Shown: positions 17,401 through 27,274, counted from the first letter of the stretch. The stretch is DNA of 64,000 nt from Fluctibacter halophilus (GCF_020687825.1 NZ_JAJEWP010000006.1:207343-271342), one strand, 5' to 3'. Numbers and translations: made by a program. Notes: generated from the sequence alone by a model not told the origin.

Positions 17401-18903
17401 TCACCAGTATGCGTCGACATCCATTGCGACATTGCGACTCTTTTCCATCACTGCCAGCAAGGCATGGATTTGCTCATTGCTCCACAATAGCAGCTCGGAC
17501 TTATTGGCCAGATCGGCATGACTCAGTTTTTCCTGCAGGAACAACAACACTTTGAGTTCAGCAATGCCATCCAGCAAGTCTAGCCAAGGCGCGCGGAAAC
17601 GGTCACGGTTTTCTTCATCAAACAGATTACCCAGCAGAAACCCATTGTACAGGGTCTGACGCAACGCCGACTGCTGATAAACGTAATCCTGTGCGGTCAG
17701 GCTTTGTGAAAAGGGCATGCTCTGCAGCACATTATGCCAGCCTTGGGATAACCAGCCTTTGGCGTGTTCAATCAGGGTTGAATGCCAGTTTTCAGACGCT
17801 TGCCGCCAGGGCCGCGTAACCAGCAATTTAACCAACGCCAGTTGCACCGATACATAGCGTGGCTGCATCAGCAGTTGCTGCGGATGATGACGATTTAACA
17901 GGCTATCGCTGCAGCCCCTCAGGAACGCCACCAACTCATCATTTTTACCCAGCCGTTTGCGGTAGGGGCCTTTACGGGAACGCAGCAGTTTCAGGTGAAC
18001 CGCCTGTTCCAGCCAGTGCCAATGACTGACTTGTGCCATCAGCGCTTTGTGCAACGACAACAAGGGCTCACATTGCAACGAGGGCAAGTACAGGGTCAGT
18101 GCCTGCAATGCTACCCGCATGCCTTCCACCACACCGTCCAGGTCAGTCACTTTACCGCTTTGCAGATAAACCTGCTCATGGTGTTGCCAGTGAGCCAGGG
18201 CACCTTCGAGACCCCGACAAAAACCCGTTTCACAGGTGTCCTGTGGGCGCACGGATAGAAAGGCCGGCAACGGCCTGGCGCGCAACAACTGATCGGCGGC
18301 CAGCATGTAGCCTCGCGCAGCCTTGCTGAGCTGGCCCAACTGACACGGCGTGCCCTGGACAATTTTTTCTGCCAGCTCGAACAGGGCCGACGGATCGCCC
18401 TTTTTTAATTCCAATTCAATTTCGCAGATCGGCAGCGTGTGACTGCCGCTGCGAATGACACCTTCGTCAAGGACCATTTCAATCACACAGTCTTCGGACC
18501 AGGCGATGTCATAACAATGGCGGGTAAAATCAGTGCTGAACAGCGGCGTCAGGCTCGCCTGCAAGCGACTGACGCTGACATCCGCCGGCCAGACTTCAGC
18601 CGGAAAAGCCTCCAGGTCCGGTGTGTCGCCATCCAGTGGGACATTGTATTCTGGTCGTTGATGGAGGCCGCCTATGATCTTGCCGGCAGTCTTGATGGTT
18701 TGCTCATATTGCCCTTCCCGACAGCGCACCCGCAGACCGATGTCATGCCCGCGCAAGTCCTTTCCCGGCGTATCAAAATACTGATTAAACAGGTGAAAAT
18801 GGTGGGGTTCTCCGGTCAGCGTCAACGACTGCAGCAAGCTGGACTGAATAAACCCTTTGGCCTTTTCAGTGACTAACAGCTTGAGTTCAATTTCCTGTTC
18901 CAT
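17401..18903 (-). CDS. CYTH-CHAD inorganic triphosphatase (YgiF-like)
   Basis: A 500-aa cytoplasmic protein. The N-terminal CYTH domain (about 1-200) begins with the ExExK signature (MEQEIELKLLV) and contains LRGHDIGLRVRCREG, EYNVPL and CEIELELKKGD. A C-terminal CHAD helical domain (about 230-495) has conserved His/Lys/Arg positions (VEGMRVALQALTLYL, RSRKGPYRKRLGKNDELVAFL). E. coli YgiF of the same layout hydrolyses inorganic triphosphate. As in E. coli, an SH3-domain gene (YgiM-like, 19050-19661) lies divergently next to it. CHAD domains bind polyphosphate, consistent with this role. Confidence 0.9.
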   Translation of the reverse strand: MEQEIELKLLVTEKAKGFIQSSLLQSLTLTGEPHHFHLFNQYFDTPGKDLRGHDIGLRVRCREGQYEQTIKTAGKIIGGLHQRPEYNVPLDGDTPDLEAFPAEVWPADVSVSRLQASLTPLFSTDFTRHCYDIAWSEDCVIEMVLDEGVIRSGSHTLPICEIELELKKGDPSALFELAEKIVQGTPCQLGQLSKAARGYMLAADQLLRARPLPAFLSVRPQDTCETGFCRGLEGALAHWQHHEQVYLQSGKVTDLDGVVEGMRVALQALTLYLPSLQCEPLLSLHKALMAQVSHWHWLEQAVHLKLLRSRKGPYRKRLGKNDELVAFLRGCSDSLLNRHHPQQLLMQPRYVSVQLALVKLLVTRPWRQASENWHSTLIEHAKGWLSQGWHNVLQSMPFSQSLTAQDYVYQQSALRQTLYNGFLLGNLFDEENRDRFRAPWLDLLDGIAELKVLLFLQEKLSHADLANKSELLLWSNEQIHALLAVMEKSRNVAMDVDAYW

Positions 18904-19049
18904 CGGGTCTCGGTGATTGTATCAGGGGGATAAAACGCAACGATACTCTTTCCCCCAGACCTTGGCAACGATGCCCCTGTACAATCAAGCACTTGCCTTT
19001 GTTCTGCTCACGCCATACCATTTGTGGCTCAACAAGGAGATGAACAACA

Positions 19050-19661
19050 ATGAGCCGAACCACACGGGTGTTGAGTCGCCTGGTATTTGCTTGTGTTTTG
19101 CTGACCCCCCTGAGCCATGCTCAGGAAGGCAGCGAGGCCGACGGTGAAGTCCGTTATGTCACCGACAACCTGTACACATTCCTGCATGCCGGACCGGGGC
19201 GAAATTACCGTATCCTGGGATCGGTCGAAGCGGGAACACGCGTCACCCAACTGCAAGTGGACGCAGAAAACAATTTCGTTGAAGTCATCGATGATAAGCA
19301 GCGCACCGGCTGGGTGGATGGCACCTTTATTACCAGCGAGCTCACTATCAGAGAGCGCGTTCCAATCCTTGAGCAGCGATTGCAGGAGGCCAACGAGCAA
19401 TTGGCGGAACAAGAGGCGCTCAATCAGCGCCTGAATCAACAGGTACAAACCCTGACCACCCAGAACGAGCAGGTGAACAAGCAGTTGTCAGAACTGCAAA
19501 GCCGTAACCAGGACATTCAACAGGAATTGAACACCAGCGATCAGACCGCACAAATCCAATGGTTTACCCGCGGTGGCATCGTCGCCCTGGCGAGCATCAT
19601 TCTTGGCGTCATCATCGCTTACCTGCCCAAAAAACGTCGTCGCAACGACCAATGGATGTAG
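19050..19661 (+). CDS. SH3 domain / coiled-coil membrane protein (TIGR04211, YgiM-like)
   Basis: A 203-aa envelope protein: signal peptide (about 1-24), bacterial SH3 domain (about 33-95, VRYVTDNLYTFLHAGPGRNY ... GWVDGTFI), a long Glu/Gln/Asn-rich coiled coil (about 100-168) and a C-terminal transmembrane helix (about 175-195) with a basic KKRRRN tail. This order defines the TIGR04211/YgiM family. The molecular role is unknown; SH3b domains often bind peptidoglycan. It is divergent from the CYTH-CHAD gene, preserving the ygiF/ygiM neighbourhood. Confidence 0.9.
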   Translation: MSRTTRVLSRLVFACVLLTPLSHAQEGSEADGEVRYVTDNLYTFLHAGPGRNYRILGSVEAGTRVTQLQVDAENNFVEVIDDKQRTGWVDGTFITSELTIRERVPILEQRLQEANEQLAEQEALNQRLNQQVQTLTTQNEQVNKQLSELQSRNQDIQQELNTSDQTAQIQWFTRGGIVALASIILGVIIAYLPKKRRRNDQWM

Positions 19662-19678
19662 CATTCAGTCAATGACCC

Positions 19679-19698
19679 TGCCCGCTTTAGCGGGCAGC
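19679..19698 (+). terminator. Terminator-like hairpin after the YgiM-like gene
   Basis: A perfect 8-bp stem CTGCCCGC/GCGGGCAG with TTTA loop lies 18 bases after the stop. The T-rich tail is weak (CTGTTATTGT), so termination may be partial. Confidence 0.6.
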
Positions 19699-19911
19699 TG
19701 TTATTGTCATAACTCCCAGCTCCCTTGATCCTCCCCGTAATCAGTAAACTTGTGCTTACACCATCACCGCTTTGGGGCCCTGTCACTTTTGTACCGACTT
19801 CCATTGTCCCTGTTGGTTTAGGTAGCTATACTCCACCGAAAATTTAACCTGTGGTAACGCCCCTCGGCGTCGTGGTTTACAACAGCAGGCAGCGCCTGTT
19901 ACATCCGATGT

Positions 19912-19932
19912 TTTCGGTAGCGCGTACCGAAA
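19912..19932 (+). promoter_or_regulatory. Palindrome upstream of putA, possible operator
   Basis: A perfect inverted repeat TTTCGGTA-GCGCG-TACCGAAA ends 37 bases before the putA ATG. Because this PutA lacks its own DNA-binding domain, a separate regulator would be needed, and this site is a natural candidate. The regulator is not identified. Confidence 0.5.
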
Positions 19933-19969
19933 GCAAACAGCAACGGCAATTCAGTCTTTGGAGTCTTAC

Positions 19970-22900
19970 ATGTTGTTCAACGGCAATCTCACCACCACCA
20001 GCCTGACCCGTCAGAAAATCCGCAACTTTTATCGGATTGACGAGAACATGGCCGTGGATCAGATACTGCCTGATGCAGAAGTGAATATGCGCGCCCGCAG
20101 CCGAGCGTGGGAACGGGCCCGCAAGATGGTCTTACAGATCCGCCGAGAGCAGGAAGGTAATGGCCTGGTAGAAGCCCTGTTGAACGAATATTCGTTGTCC
20201 TCCGCCGAAGGTGTGGTGTTGATGTGCCTGGCGGAAGCTTTGCTGCGGGTACCGGATAAGAAAACCCAGGACGAACTGATCCGCGACAAATTGTCGAAAG
20301 GAAAATGGAGTAGCCACCTGGGTAACAGTGAACACCTGTTCGTTAACGCGTCCTCCTGGGGCTTACTGCTGACCGGATCGATGGTGAACTTTGCCGATGC
20401 CAAAAAGCGTGAGCAATTTGGCTTTTTGAAGAAAACCCTCGGTAAAGTGGGCGAGCCGGTGATCCGTAAAGCCATGAACGTGGCCATGAAGGTCATGGGT
20501 CAGCAGTTTGTGATGGGTGAAACCATTGAAGCCGCCGTGAAACGAGCCGAGGACAAAGAACGCAAAGGCTATGTGTATTCCTATGACATGCTCGGCGAGG
20601 GCGCCCGCACCCAAAAGGATGCTGACCGCTACTTCGACAGCTACGCCCGCGCCATCGAAGCCATCGGTAAGGCCGCTGCCGGCCGTGGTCCCCGCCGCAG
20701 TCCTGGCATTTCGGTTAAATTGTCGGCGATTCACCCTCGCTATGAGTTTACCCACCGTGACCGGGTCATGGCGGAGCTACCGGAAAAACTCAAAGCCCTG
20801 TGCCTGCTGGCCAAAAAACACGACATCGGTCTGACCGTGGATGCCGAAGAGTCAGAGCGTCTGGACATTTCCCTGGATATCATCGAAACCGTCTTCAGTG
20901 ATCCGGATCTGGATGGCTGGCAGGGCTTCGGCCTGGCCGTACAGGCCTACCAAAAGCGTGCCCTGTTTGTGATTGACTGGTTGCGCGAACTGACCGAATC
21001 AGTCGGCCGAAAAATGATGGTGCGGCTGGTCAAAGGCGCCTATTGGGACTCGGAAATCAAAAACGCCCAGAAAGACGGGCTGGAGCACTTCCCGGTGTTT
21101 ACCCGTAAGTCGTCGACCGACGTTTCTTACCACGCCTGTGCCAACCGTTTGCTGGATTACCGCGACACCATTTATCCACAGTTCGCCACCCACAACGCCT
21201 ACACGGCGTCGGTCATTATTGAACTGGCAGGGGATGACAAAGAAGGCTTCGAGTTCCAGTGCCTGCACGGCATGGGTGACAGCCTGTACAACCAAATCGT
21301 TACCGAAGAAGGCATTCAGTGCCGGGTGTACGCACCGGTGGGATACCATGAAGACCTGCTGGCCTACCTGGTGCGCCGCTTGCTGGAAAACGGCGCCAAC
21401 TCGTCGTTCGTGAACGCCATTGTCGATGACACCAAACCGGTCGAAGCATTGCTCGAAGATCCGGTCGAAAAAACCCAACGGATGGGCGACAAATACAACG
21501 AACAGATCCTGATGCCCATCGAGCTATACGGCAAGGAACGGGACAACTCCCGTGGCCTCGATTTGACCGACATTAATCACATCACGCCATTGCGTGACAA
21601 CATGCAGCGCTGGTTCAATGACCACCTGCTCAACGAGGAAGACGTTCCCAGCGGATGTCACCCGGTGCGCAACCCCGCTCGTCAGAATGAAATTGTCGGT
21701 TACCACCACTACACCACAGCGGAAGAAATGCTCAGCAAGTTGACACTGGCCGACAATACCTTTGCCGAGTGGTCACAGACCCCGGTTGCAGAGCGTGCCG
21801 ACCTGTTGCGCCATACCGCCAACATCCTTGAACGCCACATGGATGAGCTGATGGCGCTGTGCGTCAAGGAAGCCGGTAAAGTCGCTCAGGACAGCATTGA
21901 CGAAGTCCGCGAAGCGGTTGATTTCTGTCGCTATTACGCCGCCAGGGCGGAAGAGCTGTGCCAGGATGATCGTCTCGAATCCCGTGGCGTGGTGCTGTGT
22001 ATCAGTCCGTGGAACTTCCCGCTGGCGATTTTCCTCGGCCAGGTTGCCGCGGCGGTTGTCACCGGCAATACCGTGCTGGCCAAGCCTGCCGAGCAAACCA
22101 GTCTGATCGCAAAACGTGCCGTACAGTTGATGGAATCGGTCGGCATGCCTGAGGGCGTGGTGCAGCTGATCATCAGCGAAGGGCCTGCAGTGGGCGAAAC
22201 ACTGTTACCGGATGAACGGATCAAAGCGGTGATGTTCACCGGCTCTACCCAAACCGGTACTCTGATCGCCCGTGCGCTGTCCAATCGAGGTGGTGAGCCA
22301 GTACCACTGATTGCCGAGACCGGTGGTCAGAACTGCATGATCGTGGACTCCACGGCTTTGCCCGAGCAAGTGGTCGACGATGTGATCAACTCCGGCTTCC
22401 AGAGTGCCGGACAACGCTGCTCCGCGTTACGGGTATTGTTCCTGCAGGAAGACATTGCCGACACCGTCATCGATATGCTGGTAGGTGCCATGAAAGAGCT
22501 GCATATTGGTGATCCGGCCATGCTGAGCACCGACATCGGTCCGGTGATCGATCAAAAAGCGCTGAACAACCTGAATGCCCACAAAGAGGCGATGCAGTCG
22601 AAAGGTAAACTGATCCACGCCTGTCAGACACCGGATTTGGACGGCCACTTTTTCGCCCCACACCTGTACGAGATTGACAGCATTGATGTGCTGGAAAAAG
22701 AGGTGTTTGGTCCGTGTATTCATGTGGTGCGCTTCAAAGCGGGTGAACTGGAGCAGACCATCGATATCATTAACAGTACAGGGTATGGACTGACCATGGG
22801 GATCCACTCCCGCATCGACGAACGTGCGTTTGAACTGGCCCAGTTGTCGCGGGCCGGCAACGTTTACATCAACCGCAACATGATTGGCGCCATTGTGGGC

Positions 22901-23764
22901 TCCCAGCCGTTCGGCGGACGCGGACTTTCAGGTACCGGTCCCAAAGCCGGCGGCCCTAACTATCTTGCCCGTCTGATGATTGAAAAGGCCACTCCGAAAC
23001 CGTTAAGCGAATCTGAGGTGCCAGAGCAGGAACCGGCACTGGAAAGTAACCGGGACGCCACACAGGTAGCAAATACCCTGATGGATCAGGCATTCAGCGC
23101 GGAAAAAATCTGGCGACTCACAGCCCTCAACGACAGAGTCTCGGCAGTGCGTCAGTTGCTTGCCAATATTGCCCGGGTCGACATTGTCGAAGAGCTGGCC
23201 GACGACTTGAACGCCACCCTGGCGACTGCACGTTCGCAGCTGATCAACATTGAAAAGCACCTGCGTAAGCCGATCACCCTGCCGGGGCCAACAGGTGAGT
23301 CCAACAAGCTCTATTACGAGCCGCGTGGCATTCTGGTGTGTTTTGCCGATAAAGACGTAACCTTCGAGTACTGGACTCTGTCCATCGTCACCGCGTTGGC
23401 GACCGGCAATACGGTCATCGCCGTGGTGTCAGATCTGTTCTACGAAGAAGCGTTGGCGTTCAAAGCCAAATTCAATGCGACTCACGCGCCGGAAGGCGTT
23501 CTGCAAGTTGCCAAGTTGTCTCAACTGGAAGCCCTGTTGTCGCACCCACAACTGGCCGGTGTGGTCATTGACAGTGCCAGTGACCGTCGTGCTTACATCG
23601 CTCACCGCCTGGCAGAGCGTGACGGTGCCATCCTTCCGGTCATCACCTCTGAGTATCAGGACAACCTGATCCAGCGTTTGTTGACCGAGAAAACCATCAG
23701 CATCGACACCACCGCGTCAGGGGGTAACACCTCGCTGATGACATTGGTCGACGAAGACGACTGA
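19970..23764 (+). CDS. putA: Bifunctional proline dehydrogenase / P5C dehydrogenase PutA
   Basis: Oxidises proline to glutamate, with FAD (electrons to the respiratory quinone) then NAD. The protein is 1264 aa. There is an arm/alpha region (about 1-190), a PRODH barrel (about 190-500; SVKLSAIHPRYEF, MVRLVKGAYWDSEIK, FATHNAYTASVI, YAPVGYHEDLLAYLVRRLLENG), an ALDH domain (about 590-1020; SPWNFPLAIFLGQ, ETGGQNCMIVDS, catalytic Cys in QSAGQRCSALR) and a C-terminal ALDH-superfamily-like domain (about 1050-1260) ending with GGNTSLMTL. The N-terminal ribbon-helix-helix of E. coli PutA (about 50 aa) is missing, so this is a non-autoregulatory form. ATG 19970 has GGAG six bases upstream; an in-frame TTG at 19958 is less likely. 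Confidence 0.96.
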   Translation: MLFNGNLTTTSLTRQKIRNFYRIDENMAVDQILPDAEVNMRARSRAWERARKMVLQIRREQEGNGLVEALLNEYSLSSAEGVVLMCLAEALLRVPDKKTQDELIRDKLSKGKWSSHLGNSEHLFVNASSWGLLLTGSMVNFADAKKREQFGFLKKTLGKVGEPVIRKAMNVAMKVMGQQFVMGETIEAAVKRAEDKERKGYVYSYDMLGEGARTQKDADRYFDSYARAIEAIGKAAAGRGPRRSPGISVKLSAIHPRYEFTHRDRVMAELPEKLKALCLLAKKHDIGLTVDAEESERLDISLDIIETVFSDPDLDGWQGFGLAVQAYQKRALFVIDWLRELTESVGRKMMVRLVKGAYWDSEIKNAQKDGLEHFPVFTRKSSTDVSYHACANRLLDYRDTIYPQFATHNAYTASVIIELAGDDKEGFEFQCLHGMGDSLYNQIVTEEGIQCRVYAPVGYHEDLLAYLVRRLLENGANSSFVNAIVDDTKPVEALLEDPVEKTQRMGDKYNEQILMPIELYGKERDNSRGLDLTDINHITPLRDNMQRWFNDHLLNEEDVPSGCHPVRNPARQNEIVGYHHYTTAEEMLSKLTLADNTFAEWSQTPVAERADLLRHTANILERHMDELMALCVKEAGKVAQDSIDEVREAVDFCRYYAARAEELCQDDRLESRGVVLCISPWNFPLAIFLGQVAAAVVTGNTVLAKPAEQTSLIAKRAVQLMESVGMPEGVVQLIISEGPAVGETLLPDERIKAVMFTGSTQTGTLIARALSNRGGEPVPLIAETGGQNCMIVDSTALPEQVVDDVINSGFQSAGQRCSALRVLFLQEDIADTVIDMLVGAMKELHIGDPAMLSTDIGPVIDQKALNNLNAHKEAMQSKGKLIHACQTPDLDGHFFAPHLYEIDSIDVLEKEVFGPCIHVVRFKAGELEQTIDIINSTGYGLTMGIHSRIDERAFELAQLSRAGNVYINRNMIGAIVGSQPFGGRGLSGTGPKAGGPNYLARLMIEKATPKPLSESEVPEQEPALESNRDATQVANTLMDQAFSAEKIWRLTALNDRVSAVRQLLANIARVDIVEELADDLNATLATARSQLINIEKHLRKPITLPGPTGESNKLYYEPRGILVCFADKDVTFEYWTLSIVTALATGNTVIAVVSDLFYEEALAFKAKFNATHAPEGVLQVAKLSQLEALLSHPQLAGVVIDSASDRRAYIAHRLAERDGAILPVITSEYQDNLIQRLLTEKTISIDTTASGGNTSLMTLVDEDD

Positions 23765-23889
23765 TCTGGTCTGGGTTGTCATCTTGCGGTGACAACCCAG
23801 CGCCAACTTTTTATTCACCACGCTGCAAAAATACACGGCCCTGAACTAGGCTTAGGGAATCAACCTGGGCGTTTGGCAGTGGGCCATGC

Positions 23890-24270
23890 ATGAATGTAGC
23901 ATTTTGTATCGTTGAAAATATCGTGTGGGTGCGGTTCTCCGGCCACATCGATGCGCTGGATCTGATCCAGCTTTCAGCCGATGACAACTACCTTGAGTCT
24001 CTGCGCAAATACCGCCGTGTTATCTTTGACTACTCCCAGGCAACATCGGTCAATATGGGCTTTGAAGAGATCCGGCAACTATCAACCATCACCCGGGTAG
24101 AGTGCAATTTTACCGAACACCTGCACGGTGCCATTGTTCCTCTGGACGATGCCGGCTGGATCCGGGCCAAACGTTACGCGGAAACAGTCAAACCCTATGG
24201 CTGGGAAATGGTTATCGTTGATTCCACCGAACAGGCGTTTGAGCACCTGGGCGCCCGCATACCGGGCTAG
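23890..24270 (+). CDS. Conserved hypothetical protein, possible STAS-like fold
   Basis: A 126-aa soluble protein with no signal peptide. Alternating strands and helices (FCIVENIVWVRFSGHIDALDL, YRRVIFDYSQATSVNMG, WEMVIVDSTEQAFEHLG) resemble the SpoIIAA/STAS pattern, in which a central strand ends in D-x-S. I cannot assign a function. It stands alone downstream of putA (126-base gap) and ahead of a LysE-family gene, all on the plus strand. Codon use looks like its neighbours. Confidence 0.7.
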   Translation: MNVAFCIVENIVWVRFSGHIDALDLIQLSADDNYLESLRKYRRVIFDYSQATSVNMGFEEIRQLSTITRVECNFTEHLHGAIVPLDDAGWIRAKRYAETVKPYGWEMVIVDSTEQAFEHLGARIPG

Positions 24271-24325
24271 CGCGTCAACGGCAACCTTGCTATCGTAACA
24301 AGCCCATGATGAACAAGGAGACGTT

Positions 24326-24976
24326 ATGCCTGCACTGGACACCTGGTTGGCTTTCGCCCTGGCGGCAGCGCTATTGTGCATATCGCCCGGCCCGTCAAAT
24401 CTGTACATCATGGCCCGCAGTCTGAGTCAGGGCTATCAGGCAGGCACCGCGGCGGCATCAGGTATGGCCTTGGGTTCACTGACCTACGTACTGGCCACAG
24501 CACTGGGTATCGCGGTGATTTTTACCTATTCCCCACTTGCATACCTGGTCCTGAAACTGGCCGGTGCCGGATATCTCATATACCTCGGTGTGCAGTATTT
24601 TCGCCATGGTCAGGCGCATCACCCGGAAAAGCCCACCGTACGTTGGATGACCCGGCCAGCCATCTTTCGCCAAAGCATCGTGGTGGAATTGACCAACCCC
24701 AAAACCGCCCTGTTTTTTCTGGCATTCCTGCCACAATTTGTCGATCCCGACCAGGGCGCGGTGATGCTGCAGTTATTCGTACTGGGCATTACCTACACGA
24801 TTATCGGCCTGCTCAGCGATCTCACCGTTGTCATGCTGTCAGGTACACTGGGGCGCTGGTTGTCGCAACACCCGCGCTTCAGTCAGTGGCAGGATTACAC
24901 CTCAGGCGTGATGCTACTGGGGCTAGGCATGTTTATTCTTTACCAGACGGTGTCTGAGCAACCGGCATCAAACTGA
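24326..24976 (+). CDS. LysE/RhtB family amino-acid exporter
   Basis: A 216-aa membrane protein with six helices. The family signature is near the start (LLCISPGPSNLYIMARSLSQGYQAG, RhtB-type PGP motif), followed by GAGYLIYLGVQYF and VVELTNPKTALFFLAFLPQFV. RhtB-type proteins export homoserine lactone, threonine or other amino acids by proton antiport; the substrate here is unknown. Proximity to putA may hint at amino-acid balance, but the spacing does not demonstrate an operon. The ribosome site AAGGAGACGTT precedes ATG 24326. Confidence 0.92.
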   Translation: MPALDTWLAFALAAALLCISPGPSNLYIMARSLSQGYQAGTAAASGMALGSLTYVLATALGIAVIFTYSPLAYLVLKLAGAGYLIYLGVQYFRHGQAHHPEKPTVRWMTRPAIFRQSIVVELTNPKTALFFLAFLPQFVDPDQGAVMLQLFVLGITYTIIGLLSDLTVVMLSGTLGRWLSQHPRFSQWQDYTSGVMLLGLGMFILYQTVSEQPASN

Positions 24977-25010
24977 GTATTTCAACCACGCACCATTACG
25001 GAGAACGGTT

Positions 25011-25520
25011 ATGGCATTGCTGGCCAGATTGCTAAAAGCATTACACTCGGCAAACAGTCCCTGGCAACTGGCACTGGGTTTCGCCCTGGGCATGCTGTTG
25101 GGGTTGACGCCCCTGTGGCGACCACACAATCTGTTGGTGCTGTTGGTGGTATTGGCTACCCGCGTCAACCTGTCGATGTTTTTACTCGGCTGGGCGTTGT
25201 TTTCGCTGCTGGCAGTGGGTCTCGATCCGGTGTCCGTCGCACTCGGTGAAGGGTTATTGGCGGCGCCGGCATTGCAAGGACTCTGGGAAGCTCTGTATGC
25301 CACCGGCATTGGCCGGCTCAGTCAGTTTAACCATACACTGACCCTCGGCAGTCTGGTGCTGGGCCTGGTCCTGTTTTTGCCCATCGCAGTGATCAGCAAG
25401 GTGTTTATTGTCCGCTACCGTCAACACATGCAACGCTGGGCGGATCGCTTTTTCCTGGTGCAATGGCTGAAAACCAGTCGCGCTTTCAAACTGTTCCAAA
25501 CGATGAGGGGCGAATCATGA
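25011..25520 (+). CDS. TIGR03546 family membrane protein
   Basis: A 169-aa inner-membrane protein with about four helices. It matches the TIGR03546 family by its opening (LARLLKALHSANSPWQLALGFALGMLLGLTPLW) and the DUF2062-like PHNLLVLLVVLATRVNLSMFLLGWALFS stretch. Function is unknown. Its stop overlaps the start of the next gene (ATGA), and that gene belongs to TIGR03545. The two families are consistently found as a pair, suggesting a joint envelope function. Confidence 0.88.
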   Translation: MALLARLLKALHSANSPWQLALGFALGMLLGLTPLWRPHNLLVLLVVLATRVNLSMFLLGWALFSLLAVGLDPVSVALGEGLLAAPALQGLWEALYATGIGRLSQFNHTLTLGSLVLGLVLFLPIAVISKVFIVRYRQHMQRWADRFFLVQWLKTSRAFKLFQTMRGES

Positions 25521-27274
25521 ACAGCATTTTCCGTTGGCAGGGATTGGTCGGTTTCGGGGTCTTTATCGCAACCCTCGCAGTGCTGGTGGCACTGTTTCTG
25601 GATACCGGGTTACGGCTGGCGCTGGTGTGGGCACTGGAAGACGTTCAGGGTGCGGAAGTGAACGTAGAGCGGGTCGAACATCAGTGGCAACCTTTCGGTG
25701 TCAGCGTGTACAGTCTGGCAATGACCGATCCGGCTAACCCCGACACCAATCAGCTTGAAGCTCAACGTATCAGTGCCACCCTCAACCCCTGGTCGCTGCT
25801 GATGCAAAAACTGGAAGTCGACCAACTCACCATTGACGGTCTGGCCTTGTCGACACCCCGTCAATCCACCGGCGCCGTATACCGTCCTGTTGAGCAACAA
25901 GACACGGTATCAACGTTTGCGCTACCCGAGGGCGCGCCAAAAGACATCGACAGTTTGCTGGCGGCGTTGCCGCTGCAAACCCCGCAAGCCGCAGATGCCC
26001 TGAAGCAGGCTTATCAGCAACAGCAGACGCAGGTTAAAGCAGCGTATGAAAACCTGCCGGATAAAAGCCGCATCGATGACTACAAACAAAAAATCGATGC
26101 ACTGAAGCAAGCAGATACAAAAAGCCCTGAAGCCATTTTGGCTGCCAAGCAGCAATTGGATGACATTAAAAAGGCACTCAAAAAAGACCAACAGGCCATC
26201 AACGACTTCAAGCAAACGGTTGCTCAGGCGCGCGAAGCGATCAGTCCCAAACTGGCCGCACTCAAAGCCGCCCCTGGCAAAGACTATGCCCAAGCCAAAG
26301 CCCTGGCTGGCGGTGATGCCGGGGCCATCACCGACCTGACCCGTCACCTGTTTGGGGACAAAGCCGCGCAGACCGTTTCTTACCTTTTAGCCGCCACAGA
26401 CACCCTGGCGCCGATGCTGAACAGCTCTGAACAGCAACAGGAAGCGGCAAGTCGCGCTGAAGGACGCTGGATCACCTTTGATGATGCCAGCAAAATTCCG
26501 GACGTTTGGATCAAGGATGCCAGCGTGTCCGTGATCCTGCTCGACCAGACCCTCAGTACGGTGTGGCAGGACATCACCTACCAACATGATCTGATCGGCA
26601 AGCCGACCCGCTTTTCGGCCACGGCATCCACATCGCCTCGCTGGCAGGGCATCGATCTGAAAGGCGACTTCGCCTTCTCCGAAACCGGCCTCAACGGCCA
26701 GCAGCAATGGGATATCAAAGGGCTATTGTTGCCTGCCGCCGAATTGCTGAACAGTCCGCGCCTGACCACCGCCCTTAAAGACGGCTTACTCAACGCCAGC
26801 GGCAAACTGTCGATCAGTGGCAACCAACTGGACGGGAACGGCCGCTTCAATCTGCCACGGCTGAGTATGCGTGCCGACACGGATAATCAAAAACTGCGGG
26901 TAATCGCCGATGCACTGCAGCAGTTAACATCACTGAACGTCGGTTTGAACCTCAGTGGCGACTACCGCACCCCCGATGTGGCATTCAGTTCGGATCTGGG
27001 CCGTCAGCTGGCCAGTGCCATGGTCAGCTCTCTGTCACCTGAGGTAGAACAGAAACTGAACCAATGGCAATCGGGCTTGTTGAATGACGCCAATGCGCAA
27101 AGCGGTGCCACCGAGAGCGGCCTGGGCCAATGGCAGCAATGGCTGAGCAACGGTGATCAGATGCAGCAACAAGTGGATAAATTGCTCGAAACTCAGCTGG
27201 ATGGCGCGCTTGACAAGCAGAAAGACAAACTCAAAGACAAGCTCAAAAACCTGCTAGGTAAAGATGATCCCTGA
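25517..27274 (+). CDS. TIGR03545 family AsmA-like envelope protein
   Basis: A 585-aa protein with one N-terminal membrane helix (about 10-33) and a large periplasmic region. AsmA/DUF748-like opening (ALEDVQGAEVNVERVEHQW..) is followed by a long Lys/Gln/Ala-rich coiled coil (about 165-250), then beta-rich repeats (WQGIDLKGDFAFSETG) and a Lys/Asp tail (DKQKDKLKDKLKNLLGKDDP). ATG 25517 overlaps the TIGR03546 stop, showing coupling. AsmA-like proteins are linked to lipid movement between membranes; that role here is inference. Confidence 0.87.
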   Translation: MNSIFRWQGLVGFGVFIATLAVLVALFLDTGLRLALVWALEDVQGAEVNVERVEHQWQPFGVSVYSLAMTDPANPDTNQLEAQRISATLNPWSLLMQKLEVDQLTIDGLALSTPRQSTGAVYRPVEQQDTVSTFALPEGAPKDIDSLLAALPLQTPQAADALKQAYQQQQTQVKAAYENLPDKSRIDDYKQKIDALKQADTKSPEAILAAKQQLDDIKKALKKDQQAINDFKQTVAQAREAISPKLAALKAAPGKDYAQAKALAGGDAGAITDLTRHLFGDKAAQTVSYLLAATDTLAPMLNSSEQQQEAASRAEGRWITFDDASKIPDVWIKDASVSVILLDQTLSTVWQDITYQHDLIGKPTRFSATASTSPRWQGIDLKGDFAFSETGLNGQQQWDIKGLLLPAAELLNSPRLTTALKDGLLNASGKLSISGNQLDGNGRFNLPRLSMRADTDNQKLRVIADALQQLTSLNVGLNLSGDYRTPDVAFSSDLGRQLASAMVSSLSPEVEQKLNQWQSGLLNDANAQSGATESGLGQWQQWLSNGDQMQQQVDKLLETQLDGALDKQKDKLKDKLKNLLGKDDP

